Shown: positions 7,871 through 17,327, numbered from the stretch's first letter. The stretch is 49,774 bases of DNA from an uncultured Clostridia bacterium (GCA_947628405.1 CANQZR010000002.1:1-49774); one strand, 5' to 3'. The notes: a model not told the origin generated them from the letters alone. Numbers and translations are program-made.

Positions 7871-9721
7871 ATGTTAAAGGAACAGATAGAAAGTATCCTT
7901 CTTAAAGTAAAAAATCCTTCACGCTATATCGGAGGAGAGCTTAACAGCGTAATAAAGGATAAAAATAAAGTCGATGTAAGATTTGCGTTCTGCTTTCCGG
8001 ATTCATATGATGTGGGAATGTCGCATCTTGGAATGAAAATACTGTATTCAATTAAAAATAAACGAGAAAATTTCTGGTGTGAAAGAGTCTTTGCTCCATG
8101 GGAGGATATGGAAGCTCTTATGCGTGAGAATAATATCCCACTGTATGCGCTGGAAAGCCTTGACCCGATAAAAGAATTTGACTTTATAGGATTTACGGTA
8201 CAATATGAACTTTGCTATACAAATATCCTGAATATGCTTGATCTTGCCGGACTACCGGTAAGATCGGAGGATCGTACTGATGATATGCCGATAATAGTTG
8301 CCGGAGGTCCCTGCATATGCAACCCGGAACCGTTGGCGGATTTTATCGACATATTCATACTCGGCGAAGGTGAAGAGGTAAATATTGAGCTGATGGATCT
8401 TTATGCCGAAATGAAGAAAAAGGGATGTTCCAAAAAAGACTTTATACTTGCGGCTGCCGGAATTGAGGGGATATATGTTCCGTCGCTGTATGATGTTTCC
8501 TATAATGACGACGGAACTGTAAGATCGGTGATCCCTAATGATCCTCACGCTTTACCCGTTGTAAGAAAACGTATAATAAAAGATCTTAATAAAATATATT
8601 ACCCTGAATCGTTTGTAGTGCCATATTGTGAGATAGTTCATGACAGAGCCGTTGTTGAAGTTCTCAGAGGCTGTATAAGAGGCTGCCGGTTCTGTCAGGC
8701 AGGATTCATATACAGACCGTTCAGAGAAAAAGATAAAGATACTATTTATAAACAGACTTGTTCACTTTGCGAAAGTACGGGATATGAAGAGGTATCGCTT
8801 TCTTCGCTCAGTACAAGTGACCTTTCCGATATTGACGGAACACTGTCGCTGCTTTCGGAGTATACGGATAATGAAAAAATCAATCTTTCGCTTCCTTCAA
8901 TGCGTATAGACCGCTTCAGCGATGAACTGATGAAACGTATTAAAGCCATAAGGAAAAGCGGTTTGACTTTTGCTCCGGAAGCCGGAACTCAAAGGCTAAG
9001 AGACGTTATCAACAAAAATATTACTGAAGATGAAATAATGCGTGCCTGTAAAATTGCATTTAAGGGAGGCTATACGGCTGTCAAGCTGTATTTCATGCTC
9101 GGACTTCCTACGGAAACGGACGAGGATATCAAAGGAATAGCCGAACTTGCAGAAAAGATAATTGATCTGTACTATCACGAGCCCGACCGACCTAAGGGAC
9201 GCCATGTGCAGATATCCATAAGCTGTGCAACATTTGTACCTAAGCCTTTTACTCCTTTTGAATTTGAGCCGCAGGCGTCGTTTGAAGAAATAAACCGCAG
9301 ACAGAAGCTGCTGCTTGAAAGCATACGTTCAAAGAAAAGGGTTAATGTAAGCTGGCACAACTATAAGGTAAGTATTCTGGAAGCCGTTCTTGCCAAAGGA
9401 GACAGAAGACTTGGAAAAACCATATATGAAGCGTGGAGATCGGGCTGCAAGTTTGACAGCTGGAGTGAATATTACCGGTATGACCTTTGGATGAAAGCGT
9501 TTGAAAAGACCGGTGCCGACATTGATTTCTACGCTCACAGACGGCGTCCTTATGATGAAATAATGCCGTGGCAGCACCTTGATTATTTTGTATCGAAAGA
9601 ATTTCTTATAAACGAACATAAAAAGTCTCTTGCCGCAGAAGTAACCCCTAACTGCCGGGAAAAATGTTCCGTATGCGGAGTGTCAAAGGCTGTAGGAGGT
9701 GCGTGCTTTGGAAAAGACTGA
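7871..9721 (+). CDS. TIGR03960 family B12-binding-type radical SAM protein
   Basis: A 616-residue protein of the TIGR03960 type. The N-terminal part has a cobalamin-binding-like fold (FPDSYDVGMSHLGMKILY) and the central part is a radical-SAM barrel. The cluster motif is C268-x3-C272-x2-C275 in RGCIRGCRFCQAG. The extended C-terminal part ends with cysteines in NCREKCSVCGVSK. The reaction is not known to me. In clostridia it is regularly followed by a TIGR03936 protein, often near ribosomal protein genes, as here. The next gene overlaps its 3' end by 14 bases. A role in RNA or ribosomal protein modification is inference. Confidence 0.9.
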   Translation: MLKEQIESILLKVKNPSRYIGGELNSVIKDKNKVDVRFAFCFPDSYDVGMSHLGMKILYSIKNKRENFWCERVFAPWEDMEALMRENNIPLYALESLDPIKEFDFIGFTVQYELCYTNILNMLDLAGLPVRSEDRTDDMPIIVAGGPCICNPEPLADFIDIFILGEGEEVNIELMDLYAEMKKKGCSKKDFILAAAGIEGIYVPSLYDVSYNDDGTVRSVIPNDPHALPVVRKRIIKDLNKIYYPESFVVPYCEIVHDRAVVEVLRGCIRGCRFCQAGFIYRPFREKDKDTIYKQTCSLCESTGYEEVSLSSLSTSDLSDIDGTLSLLSEYTDNEKINLSLPSMRIDRFSDELMKRIKAIRKSGLTFAPEAGTQRLRDVINKNITEDEIMRACKIAFKGGYTAVKLYFMLGLPTETDEDIKGIAELAEKIIDLYYHEPDRPKGRHVQISISCATFVPKPFTPFEFEPQASFEEINRRQKLLLESIRSKKRVNVSWHNYKVSILEAVLAKGDRRLGKTIYEAWRSGCKFDSWSEYYRYDLWMKAFEKTGADIDFYAHRRRPYDEIMPWQHLDYFVSKEFLINEHKKSLAAEVTPNCREKCSVCGVSKAVGGACFGKD

Positions 9722-10373
9722 TGTAAGAGCTGTATTTGAGAAAAAAGGACGAGCTGTATTTATTTCACATCTTGATCTGTTCCGGACGATGCAGAGAGCG
9801 CTGAAAAGGTCGAAACTTCCTGTATGGTACTCACAGGGATTCAATCCGCATATATATCTTAATTTTCCGTTGGCGCTTTCTCTCGGAGTGTCAAGCAGTA
9901 CGGAATTTATGGATTTTTCGGTAACGGAAAGTTTTGATATGGACGAAGGCAGGGATATGCTCAATTCAGTTATGCCGGAAGGTCTATCTGTATTAAAGCT
10001 GTCCGGACCCATATACAAAAACAGTGATATAGGTTTTGCTGAATATAAAATGTGTTTTTACGGCGGTGCAGCTCCTGAATATATGCTTGAAAAGCTGAAT
10101 ATGATGATGGATCTGGAAACAATAGAGATAGATAAGCGTTCAAAAAGCAAAGGTACGATAAAAATTGACATTAGACCTTATCTTGATATATTGAACGTCG
10201 GCATTAAAGATGATCATGCGGAGATCGATATAAGACTTCCGGCAGGAGGTACTCTTAATATCAATTCAAATGTTTTTGCAGATACTTTCTCAGATATAAG
10301 CGGAATAACATTTGATAGCGTTTATGCAGAACGCACAAAAATTTTGAGAAAAAACGGAGAAATTTTTATGTAA
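9708..10373 (+). CDS. TIGR03936 (DUF2344) radical-SAM-associated protein
   Basis: A 221-residue protein of the TIGR03936/DUF2344 family, recognised by VFISHLDLFRTMQRALKRS and YSQGFNPHIYLNFPLALSLG. In some genomes it is fused to the radical-SAM protein encoded just upstream, so the two probably form one enzyme. I place the start at TTG 9708, eight bases after a perfect AGGAGG (9694-9699). The GTG at 9699 listed by the ORF track overlaps that ribosome site and is unlikely. It is the last gene before the L19 leader promoter. Confidence 0.88.
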   Translation: MEKTDVRAVFEKKGRAVFISHLDLFRTMQRALKRSKLPVWYSQGFNPHIYLNFPLALSLGVSSSTEFMDFSVTESFDMDEGRDMLNSVMPEGLSVLKLSGPIYKNSDIGFAEYKMCFYGGAAPEYMLEKLNMMMDLETIEIDKRSKSKGTIKIDIRPYLDILNVGIKDDHAEIDIRLPAGGTLNINSNVFADTFSDISGITFDSVYAERTKILRKNGEIFM

Positions 10374-10405
10374 TGTACATTTCACAAATTTTTACCTGAA
10401 AATAC

Positions 10406-10434
10406 TTGCAATCTGTATAAAAATGTGATAATAT
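10406..10434 (+). promoter_or_regulatory. probable promoter of the rplS operon
   Basis: TTGCAA (10406-10411) is followed after 17 bases by TAATAT (10429-10434). Alternatively, an extended TGT-GATAAT lies at 10424-10432. Either places the transcription start close to the first base of the structured L19 leader. Confidence 0.6.
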
Positions 10435-10440
10435 TAAATA

Positions 10441-10594
10441 GCATTTGATGATCCGCCCGCGCTTCAGCGGACGAGATTAATGCCTGCCGAATGGCGCATT
10501 AAAAGGACAGTCCGCTGCCTTATGCCGGTTTTGAGTGTTGTATCCGGCTTTCTTGCGAAAGGTAAGAATGTCTTGAAATTAGGAGGAATTGAAT
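10441..10594 (+). ncRNA. L19 ribosomal protein leader RNA
   Basis: A GC-rich structured 5' region between the promoter and rplS, in the place and with the look of the known Firmicutes L19 leader. Visible helices are CAGCGGAC (10465-10472) with GTCCGCTG (10510-10517), enclosing TTAATGC/GCATTAA, then GCCGG...CCGGC, and a last hairpin TTCTTGC-GAAAG-GTAAGAA just before the ribosome site. The GCGGA of the first helix can instead pair with upstream TCCGC (10452-10456), so two folds compete. Autoregulation by L19 is family knowledge. Confidence 0.75.
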
Positions 10595-10939
10595 ATGGAC
10601 GCACTCAAACTTATCAGCGACAGCAGCCTTAAAAAAGAAGCTCCTGTTGTAAATGTCGGCGATACCGTAAAGGTACACGTTAAGATCAAGGAAGGCGACA
10701 AGTACAGGATCCAGATATTTGAAGGTACTGTTATCGCTAAGAAGCACGGCGGAATAAATGAAACATTTACCGTAAGACGTGTTGCTCACGGCTGCGGTAT
10801 TGAAAGAGTATTTCCGGTACACTCTCCTGTAGTTGACAAGGTAGAGATTGTAAGAAGCGGTAAAGTTCGCCGCAGCAAGCTCTATTATATCCGCAGCAGA
10901 GTCGGAAAGGCTGCAAAGGTTAAAGAACAGATCCGTTGA
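10595..10939 (+). CDS. rplS: 50S ribosomal protein L19
   Basis: L19 sits at the interface of the 30S and 50S subunits. The 114-residue length is standard. Signatures are GDTVKVHVKIKEGDKYRIQIFEG and the C-terminal RSKLYYIRSRVGKAAKVKE. The start is ATG 10595, eight bases after AGGAGG (10581-10586); the TTG at 10589 in the ORF track is too close to that site. The order rplS-signal peptidase-rbgA-rnhB is conserved in Firmicutes. Confidence 0.98.
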   Translation: MDALKLISDSSLKKEAPVVNVGDTVKVHVKIKEGDKYRIQIFEGTVIAKKHGGINETFTVRRVAHGCGIERVFPVHSPVVDKVEIVRSGKVRRSKLYYIRSRVGKAAKVKEQIR

Positions 10940-10950
10940 CGGGTGTTATT

Positions 10951-10975
10951 CAAAAGGGACTTATTGTCCCTTTTG
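10951..10975 (+). terminator. hairpin after rplS (terminator or attenuator)
   Basis: CAAAAGGGAC, loop TTATT, GTCCCTTTTG is a perfect 10-bp stem. Its T-run is inside the stem and is followed by TGCTA, so termination is probably partial. This would lower expression of the downstream signal peptidase and rbgA relative to L19. Confidence 0.6.
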
Positions 10976-11029
10976 TGCTATAACCGTGGGGAAGATGATA
11001 AAAATAATTTTTGAAAGGGTGTGCTTTTT

Positions 11030-11653
11030 ATGGCGAAATACCAGTTGGATTATGAAGCAGTCGAAGAGGATAAAAACAAAGAAATAACTGCGGCAGAAGA
11101 GTATATAGATTGGGTAGAAACTATCATATTTGCTTTTTTTGCTGTAATACTTATTTTTACTTTTATTCTCCGTGTGGCGAATGTTGACGGAGAATCTATG
11201 CAGCCTACTCTTACCAATGGTGACAGGCTTATAGTTTCACATCTTTTCTATGAACCTAAAGCCGGCGATATCGTTATTGTAAACGATCTTCAGGGTCATG
11301 TATACAATGATGAAAACAAGCTGGAAACGGTCGACGGACTTGGAAAAGTTATCGTAAAACGTGTAATAGCTGTAGGAGGTCAGAAAGTAAATATTGATTT
11401 TGACACAGGCGACGTATTTGTAGATGATGTCAAGCTTGATGAAAAATATATTGCCGAACCTACACAAATGGACGAAGGCGGACATCAGTATCCTGTAGTT
11501 GTTCCGGACGGTTACGTTTTTGTAATGGGCGACAACCGTATGAATTCTACAGACAGCAGAGATGCAAGGGTAGGATTTGTGGAAGAGGAAGATGTTCTCG
11601 GTAAGGTAGTAATAAGGATATTCCCGTTTAGTTCTATAGGCGTTCCTGCATGA
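11030..11653 (+). CDS. signal peptidase I
   Basis: Type I signal peptidase, which removes signal peptides from exported proteins on the outer membrane face. With ATG 11030 it has 207 residues. There is a cytoplasmic N-terminus, a single membrane helix (about 30-48), the catalytic Ser in GESMQPT (about 56), the general-base Lys in [11 protein letters not shown] (about 110) and the signature [14 protein letters not shown]. This is the prokaryotic Ser/Lys type, not the archaeal/ER type that uses His. The GTG at 11021 in the ORF track overlaps the GAAAGGG ribosome site. Confidence 0.95.
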   Translation: MAKYQLDYEAVEEDKNKEITAAEEYIDWVETIIFAFFAVILIFTFILRVANVDGESMQPTLTNGDRLIVSHLFYEPKAGDIVIVNDLQGHVYNDENKLETVDGLGKVIVKRVIAVGGQKVNIDFDTGDVFVDDVKLDEKYIAEPTQMDEGGHQYPVVVPDGYVFVMGDNRMNSTDSRDARVGFVEEEDVLGKVVIRIFPFSSIGVPA

Positions 11654-11666
11654 TCCGGAGGAAGCA

Positions 11667-12533
11667 ATGACTGAAACTCCTTCAATACAATGGTTTCCCG
11701 GTCATATGGCAAAGACCAGGCGCATGATAAAGGCTGCTCTTCCGCTTGTTGACGCTGTTGTTGAGATAATTGATGCGAGAGTACCTGAATCAAGCAGAAA
11801 TCCTGATCTGCGGTCAATGATAAAAGGAAAACCAAGAATAGTTATTCTGAATAAATGTGATGCTGCCGATGATTCTGCAACACAAAAATGGCTTGCATGG
11901 TATGGAAAGCAGGGAATAACCGCTATAGCTGCCGATTGCAGAAGCGGAAAAGGTCTGAACAAGTTTTCTCAATCGGTAAAGACCGTGCTTGCAGATCTGA
12001 TAGCAAAATATGAAGCCAAGGGTATGAACGGCAGAACCATTCATCTTATGGTGGTAGGTATACCTAATGTAGGCAAATCTTCATTTATAAACAGACTTGC
12101 CGGTCAGAAAAAAGCCAAGGTCGAAGATCGTCCGGGAGTAACAAGGGATAAACAGTGGATAAGAATAAGCGACGACATAGAGCTCTTGGATATGCCCGGT
12201 GTGCTGTGGCCAAAGTTTGACGATATGTCAGTGGGAGAAAAACTGGCTTTTACAGGCGCAGTAAAAGATGATGTTGTTGATATTGAGGCTCTTGCAAGCA
12301 GACTTCTTTATATATTGAGCAATCTATATAAAGAACGCCTTGAGGAAAGATACAAGATCACCGTATCTGAATGTGAGGACGGTTATGAACTGCTCCTGAA
12401 AGTTGGAAAAGCCAGAGGAATGCTTATGTCAGGCGGAGAGATCAATACGGAGCGTGCTGCTGCTGCCGTTCTTGATGAATACAGGAGCGGAAAGCTCGGA
12501 CGGATAACATTTGAACTTCCTCCAAAGGAATGA
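11667..12533 (+). CDS. rbgA: ribosome biogenesis GTPase RbgA (YlqF)
   Basis: A circularly permuted GTPase needed for late assembly of the 50S subunit in B. subtilis. The motif order shows the permutation: G4 NKCD at 62-65 comes before G1 GIPNVGKSS at 131-139 and G3 DMPG at 175-178. The N-terminal [13 protein letters not shown] is the usual family start. The C-terminal helical part binds rRNA. It follows the signal peptidase after 13 bases and precedes rnhB by seven, matching the Bacillus order. Confidence 0.96.
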   Translation: MTETPSIQWFPGHMAKTRRMIKAALPLVDAVVEIIDARVPESSRNPDLRSMIKGKPRIVILNKCDAADDSATQKWLAWYGKQGITAIAADCRSGKGLNKFSQSVKTVLADLIAKYEAKGMNGRTIHLMVVGIPNVGKSSFINRLAGQKKAKVEDRPGVTRDKQWIRISDDIELLDMPGVLWPKFDDMSVGEKLAFTGAVKDDVVDIEALASRLLYILSNLYKERLEERYKITVSECEDGYELLLKVGKARGMLMSGGEINTERAAAAVLDEYRSGKLGRITFELPPKE

Positions 12534-12540
12534 AACATAT

Positions 12541-13167
12541 ATGAAAATTCAGCAGACAACGGATCTTTTTGAATTTGATGATCTGATAAGAAAAGACTTT
12601 TCAGCAGTATGCGGCATAGACGAAGCCGGAAGAGGACCTCTTGCCGGTGACGTTTACGCCGCCGCTGTGATTTTTGACTCCGGTGTTTATATTGAAGGAA
12701 TAAATGACAGCAAGAAGCTTTCGGAAAAGAAGCGTGAATTTCTTTATGACGAAATAATTTCCAAGGCAAAAGCCTATTGTGTTGCCACAGCTTCGGTAGA
12801 AGAAATTGAAGCTGTAAATATCCTTAACGCTGCAATGCTTGCTATGGAAAGAGCCTATAACGGTCTTGGCATAAGCGCCGATATTGCTCTTATTGACGGC
12901 AACAAAGCTCCATTGATAGGTTGTAAGACCAGAACTGTAATTAAAGGCGATTCAACGTCTGCAAGTATAGCGGCAGCTTCTATCCTTGCCAAAGTAAGCC
13001 GTGACCGGTACATGAAAAAAATTGCTGAACAATATCCTCAGTATTGTTTTGATAAGCATAAAGGATACGGTACAAAACTTCATTATGAAATGCTTATGAA
13101 ATATGGACCGTCCCCGATCCACAGAATGTCATTCCTTAAAAAACTGTATAATTATAAAAATGGATAA
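12541..13167 (+). CDS. rnhB: ribonuclease HII
   Basis: Cuts RNA in RNA-DNA hybrids, including single ribonucleotides in DNA. With ATG 12541 it has 208 residues. The catalytic Asp-Glu pair is in GIDEAGRGPLAG (about 27-28), a further Asp is in ALIDGNKAP, and KGDSTSASIAAASILAKVSRD is typical. The longer ORF (TTG 12511) runs into rbgA and lacks a ribosome site. The 3' end overlaps the yraN start by eight bases. Confidence 0.96.
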   Translation: MKIQQTTDLFEFDDLIRKDFSAVCGIDEAGRGPLAGDVYAAAVIFDSGVYIEGINDSKKLSEKKREFLYDEIISKAKAYCVATASVEEIEAVNILNAAMLAMERAYNGLGISADIALIDGNKAPLIGCKTRTVIKGDSTSASIAAASILAKVSRDRYMKKIAEQYPQYCFDKHKGYGTKLHYEMLMKYGPSPIHRMSFLKKLYNYKNG

Positions 13168-13522
13168 AAAAACGATTGGCGATTTAGGAGAAAATTTTAC
13201 TGCCTGTTACCTTGAAAGAAAAGGTTATACCATACTGAAAAGGAATTTCAGGATAAAAGGCGGAGAAATAGATATTATTGCCGCAAAAGACGGAATGATC
13301 GCTTTTATTGAAGTCAAGACAAGAGCGCCTGATCCTCTTGTAAACGGATTTGAAGCAATTACTCCGGCAAAAATAAAACTGATAATAAAAACGTCTGAGC
13401 AGTATTCGATAAAATATCCGCATGATCTTCAGCCGAGATTTGATGCCGCTTGGGTCACGGTTTCGGGCGAAAAGGTGATAGGATTTCAATATATTGAAAA
13501 TGCTTTTGATGCGAGCAAATAA
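13160..13522 (+). CDS. YraN family (UPF0102) nuclease-fold protein
   Basis: A 120-residue protein of the UPF0102/YraN family with a restriction-endonuclease-like fold, shown by GDLGENFTACYLERKGY, GGEIDIIAAKDGMIAFIEVKTR (the D-ExK-type core) and a short C-terminal part. Its function is unsettled; a DNA-processing role is assumed from the fold. It follows rnhB with an eight-base overlap, a common arrangement. The longer ORF from 13103 has no ribosome site and lies inside rnhB. Confidence 0.92.
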   Translation: MDKKTIGDLGENFTACYLERKGYTILKRNFRIKGGEIDIIAAKDGMIAFIEVKTRAPDPLVNGFEAITPAKIKLIIKTSEQYSIKYPHDLQPRFDAAWVTVSGEKVIGFQYIENAFDASK

Positions 13523-13550
13523 TGTATTTTTTTGTAAAGGACTGTAGTAT

Positions 13551-15044
13551 ATGTATTACAAAAGCACCAGAGACAGCAATGTCAATATCACTTCGGCAGA
13601 AGCAATAGTTAAAGGTATTTCCGATGACGGAGGACTTTTCGTTCCCTCAGAGATACCCTCTGTAAGCATTGACGAGATCATCAGACTTGGCGAAATGAGC
13701 TATGCCGAAAGAGCGGCTTATATATTTTCTAAGTATCTCACTGATTTTACAGATGCAGAGATAAGATACTGCACAGACAATGCTTATAATGATAAGAAAT
13801 TTGCCACAGACAATATTTCCGAAATTTCACATTTGTTTGACGGCACATATGTATTGGAGCTTTGGCACGGTCCTACTTGTGCATTCAAAGATATGGCTTT
13901 GCAGATACTTCCGTATCTGCTGACCACTTCGGCAAAGAAGATAAATATTGACAAGAAGATCGTTATACTTGTTGCAACATCGGGCGATACCGGCAAAGCT
14001 GCTCTGGAAGGCTTTGCTGATGTTCCGGGAACGCAGATAATGGTTTTTTATCCGGAAGACGGAGTAAGTCCTATGCAGAAACGTCAGATGACTACACAGG
14101 ACGGTAAAAATGTTGCCGTATGTGCTGTCAAGGGCAATTTTGACGATTGCCAGAACGGCGTAAAGGCTATATTTACCAATGAAGAACTCAAAGCCGAGCT
14201 TGACGCAAAGGGACTTATGTTTTCAAGTGCAAATTCTATAAACTGGGGACGTCTTGCTCCTCAGATAATTTACTATGTTTCTGCGTATGCGTCTCTTGTA
14301 AAAGATGAAGAAATAAAAGCCGGAGATAAGGTGAACATTGTTGTTCCTACGGGAAATTTCGGCAATATACTGGCTGCATATTATGCAAAGCATATGGGGG
14401 TTCCTGTAAACAAGCTGATCTGTGCGTCAAATTCCAATAAAGTTCTTACTGATTTTATTACTACAGGAATTTACGACAGAAACAGGGAATTTTACACAAC
14501 GATCTCTCCGTCTATGGATATACTTATATCCAGCAATCTTGAACGTCTGCTTTATATTATGTGCGGTGAAAATGACGCTCTTATCCGTGAATGGTTCGGT
14601 TCTCTTTCCAAAAACGGAAAGTATGAAGTTACTGACGATATAAAAGCGAAGCTGTCCGAAGAATTTGCTGCCGGTTTTTGTGATGATACGGAAACCAAGG
14701 CTACTATCAAGAGGATATATGATAAGTATTCCTATACTCTTGATACGCATTCCGCCGTTGCAGTAAAGGTTTATGAAGATTATCGCCGCGAAACAGGGGA
14801 TACCACAAAAACTATTATTGCTTCTACAGCAAGTCCGTACAAATTCAGCGCAAGTGTTCTTGAAGCAATAGAAGGCAAGGTATCCGAGCTTGATGAATTT
14901 GATATGATCGACAGACTTGCGGCTATTTCGGGTTATGAGATCCCTCAGGCTCTTGCTTCTCTTAAAACAAAGGAGATAAGATTTAAGGATATCATAGTCA
15001 AGGAAGATCAGAAAGATTATGTTATGGACAAACTTTCCGTATAA
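13551..15044 (+). CDS. thrC: threonine synthase
   Basis: PLP enzyme that turns O-phosphohomoserine into threonine. The 497-residue length fits the longer, yeast/E. coli-like class. The N-terminus MYYKSTRDSNVNITSAEAI and the PLP lysine in CAFKDMALQ (Lys113) are diagnostic, as are ATSGDTGKAALEGF and VPTGNFGNILAAYYAK. I see no T-box or leader peptide in the 28 bases upstream, so regulation is not apparent. It is followed after 12 bases by a phosphoesterase gene. Confidence 0.96.
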   Translation: MYYKSTRDSNVNITSAEAIVKGISDDGGLFVPSEIPSVSIDEIIRLGEMSYAERAAYIFSKYLTDFTDAEIRYCTDNAYNDKKFATDNISEISHLFDGTYVLELWHGPTCAFKDMALQILPYLLTTSAKKINIDKKIVILVATSGDTGKAALEGFADVPGTQIMVFYPEDGVSPMQKRQMTTQDGKNVAVCAVKGNFDDCQNGVKAIFTNEELKAELDAKGLMFSSANSINWGRLAPQIIYYVSAYASLVKDEEIKAGDKVNIVVPTGNFGNILAAYYAKHMGVPVNKLICASNSNKVLTDFITTGIYDRNREFYTTISPSMDILISSNLERLLYIMCGENDALIREWFGSLSKNGKYEVTDDIKAKLSEEFAAGFCDDTETKATIKRIYDKYSYTLDTHSAVAVKVYEDYRRETGDTTKTIIASTASPYKFSASVLEAIEGKVSELDEFDMIDRLAAISGYEIPQALASLKTKEIRFKDIIVKEDQKDYVMDKLSV

Positions 15045-15056
15045 TGAGGTGTACCG

Positions 15057-15743
15057 ATGGCTTTATTTGCAATAGCCGACCTGCATTTGTCATTATCGGT
15101 AAACAAGCCCATGGATATATTCAGCGGCTGGGATAACTATGTAGAAAGACTTTCCGAAAATTGGACAAAAATAGTGTCTGATGAAGATACGGTAGTTCTT
15201 CCCGGAGATATCTCATGGGGCATCGACCTGAATGAAGCAAAAGCTGATTTCGGTTTTATCAATGGTCTTAAAGGTACAAAGATAATTTTAAAAGGGAACC
15301 ATGATTATTGGTGGTCAACTATGTCCAAACTTAATTCATTCCTGAAAGAAAACCGATTTGATACGATAAAAATACTTCATAATAATCATTATAGATATGA
15401 AGAATACGGTATATGCGGAACCAGAGGCTGGATAAACGAAACGGATATCCCGGCAGATGCTAAAGTTCTTGCAAGGGAAGCCGGAAGATTGGAAACTTCT
15501 ATACAGTCGGCTCTTGCCGAAGATCTTGAACCGATCGTGTTCCTTCACTATCCGCCCATTTACGGTGATGAATATAATTATGATATTTTGGATGTAATGT
15601 ATAAATATAATATAAAAAAATGTTATTACGGACATCTTCACGGAAAGGCTCATAAATATGCGATATGCGGCGAACGCGACGGCATTGATTTCAGATTGAT
15701 ATCCGGAGATTTTGTACAATTTTGCCCTATCAGAATAGCATAA
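15057..15743 (+). CDS. calcineurin-like metallophosphoesterase
   Basis: A 228-residue cytoplasmic phosphoesterase. The full metal-binding set is present: D8-x-H10 in IADLHLS, D51 in LPGDISWG, GNHD at 80-83, and late histidines in FLHYPP and YYGHLHGK. The substrate cannot be named. Proteins of this kind are common next to housekeeping genes in clostridia. The start ATG 15057 follows GAGGTG. No terminator is visible before the tig promoter. Confidence 0.85.
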   Translation: MALFAIADLHLSLSVNKPMDIFSGWDNYVERLSENWTKIVSDEDTVVLPGDISWGIDLNEAKADFGFINGLKGTKIILKGNHDYWWSTMSKLNSFLKENRFDTIKILHNNHYRYEEYGICGTRGWINETDIPADAKVLAREAGRLETSIQSALAEDLEPIVFLHYPPIYGDEYNYDILDVMYKYNIKKCYYGHLHGKAHKYAICGERDGIDFRLISGDFVQFCPIRIA

Positions 15744-15796
15744 ATTGTGCGATATGGCGAAAAATGGTTTTATCTATAGTATTTTTTTTCTTTATA

Positions 15797-15805
15797 TGAT
15801 ATAAT
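15797..15805 (+). promoter_or_regulatory. extended -10 promoter of tig
   Basis: TGA-TATAAT lies 39 bases before the tig ATG. The matching -35 (TAGTAT, 17 bases upstream) is weak, so the extended -10 probably carries the promoter. The region upstream is T-rich. Confidence 0.6.
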
Positions 15806-15843
15806 TATAAATATGTTTTTTATAAAAATGGAGGACGTTTAAA

Positions 15844-17127
15844 ATGAGTTTAGTGTCAACAAATAAAATTGAAAATGCAAAGTATGAACTTGAGATCAAA
15901 GCCGATGCCGAGGCTTTTGAAAAAGCTATTCAGGAAACTTATCTGAGATCACGCGGCAGGATCAACGTAAATGGTTTCAGAAAAGGAAAAGCTCCCAGAA
16001 AGATGATAGAACAGCTTTACGGCGAGAATGTATTTTATGAGGATGCAGTAAACGCTCTTGTCAATACCGAAGTTGCTCCGGCAATAGAAAGCACCGATTA
16101 TGAGCTTGTTGCAAATCCTGAGATAAATGTTACTTCTGTAAATAAAAATGATGGCGTTACATTCAAGGTAGTTATAACAGTTAAGCCTGAAGTGGAAATT
16201 TCCGATTATAAGGGTATAGAAATTGAAAAAACTGTCAATGCTGTAACCGACGAGGATATAGACAGACAGATACAGGCTCTCAGAGAAAGAAACGGCAGAC
16301 TTGTTACCGTTGAGGACAGAGCTGCCGAAAACGGTGATGTTGCTGTTATAGACTTTGAGGGATTCAAGGACGGCGTTGCTTTTGAAGGCGGAAAGGATTC
16401 CAACTATGAACTGGCTCTTGGCTCCGGTACTTTTGTTCCCGGATTTGAGGAGCAGATCGTAGGAAAGAAAACAGGTGATGAATTTACAATAAATGTTACT
16501 TTCCCTGAAAATTATCAGATGGAAGAACTTGCAGGTCAGCCTTGTGAATTTAAGATCAAGCTCAATGAGATCAAAACAAAGGAACTTCCTGAACTGGACG
16601 ATGAATTTGTTAAGGACGCTACAGAGTTTGAAACACTTGACGAACTTAAAAATGATATGAGAACAAAGCTCGAGGAACACGCTGCACAGCACGCGGAAGC
16701 CGAAGCAGAAAATAAACTTTTTGAATCACTTATCGACAAGCTCAATGCCGATATTCCTCAGGTAATGTATGAAAATAAGATCGACGAAATGGTAAGGGAT
16801 TTTGAAATTCGTCTTTCTCAGCAGGGACTCGATATGAAAACATATCTCACATATACAAATATGGATATGGCAGCATTCCGCAAGTCTTTTGAGGAACAGG
16901 CTCAGAAGCAGGTAAAGGTAAGACTTGCTCTTGAAAAGATAGCTGATCTTGAAAATGTTGAAGTTACCGATGAACAGGTCGAGGAAGAGATCAACAAAAT
17001 GGCAGAACAGTATAATATGTCTGCTGACAAGATCAAGTCAATTGTTGGCACAAAGGCTGTAAAGAGCGACCTCAGAGTTGCCGAAGCAAGCAAGATCGTA
17101 AAAGATTCTGCTAAAATAAACGGCTGA
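15844..17127 (+). CDS. tig: trigger factor
   Basis: Ribosome-bound chaperone and prolyl isomerase that meets nascent chains. The 427 residues show the three domains: the N-terminal ribosome-binding part with the signature GFRKGKAPRKMIEQLYG (about 40-56), a central FKBP-type domain (NGDVAVIDFEGFKDGVAFEGG), and a helical C-terminal chaperone domain. tig leads a block with clpP, clpX and lon, as in many Firmicutes. The large minus-strand ORF inside it is a shadow. Confidence 0.98.
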   Translation: MSLVSTNKIENAKYELEIKADAEAFEKAIQETYLRSRGRINVNGFRKGKAPRKMIEQLYGENVFYEDAVNALVNTEVAPAIESTDYELVANPEINVTSVNKNDGVTFKVVITVKPEVEISDYKGIEIEKTVNAVTDEDIDRQIQALRERNGRLVTVEDRAAENGDVAVIDFEGFKDGVAFEGGKDSNYELALGSGTFVPGFEEQIVGKKTGDEFTINVTFPENYQMEELAGQPCEFKIKLNEIKTKELPELDDEFVKDATEFETLDELKNDMRTKLEEHAAQHAEAEAENKLFESLIDKLNADIPQVMYENKIDEMVRDFEIRLSQQGLDMKTYLTYTNMDMAAFRKSFEEQAQKQVKVRLALEKIADLENVEVTDEQVEEEINKMAEQYNMSADKIKSIVGTKAVKSDLRVAEASKIVKDSAKING

Positions 17128-17257
17128 TAAGCAAATATCCTTAAAATTTTTATCAGTTGAAATGCACTTTATACGATAATGGCAAACTTGTAAGCAAGAT
17201 CTATTAAAAACATTTGCATTTTCCTGTGTGGACGGATCCTAAAATATTTAAATGCCG

Positions 17258-17314
17258 CAAACCATCTTTCCGCAGAAGGATGGTTTGTATGGTATTGATG
17301 AATTTCTGCGGAGA
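17258..17314 (+). promoter_or_regulatory. structured clpP leader with competing helices
   Basis: CAAACCATCTTTC (17258-17270) and GAAGGATGGTTTG (17275-17287) form a 13-bp hairpin with a CGCA loop and one G-U pair. The segment TCCGCAGAA (17269-17277), in its tip, is also perfectly complementary to TTCTGCGGA (17304-17312), directly before the clpP ribosome site. No T-run follows, so this is not a terminator. The two pairings exclude each other or form a pseudoknot. Confidence 0.6.
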
Positions 17315-17327
17315 ATTGAGGTTTATT

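Noticed and set aside
13523-13550. T-box or leader peptide before thrC
   Set aside because: Only 28 bases separate thrC from the previous gene. No tRNA-responsive structure fits, and no threonine-rich leader is present.
15949-16692. 247-residue minus-strand ORF
   Set aside because: It lies wholly inside tig, whose protein is unmistakable. Its translation is rich in Phe, Tyr, Ile and Cys, typical of antisense reading, with no ribosome site.
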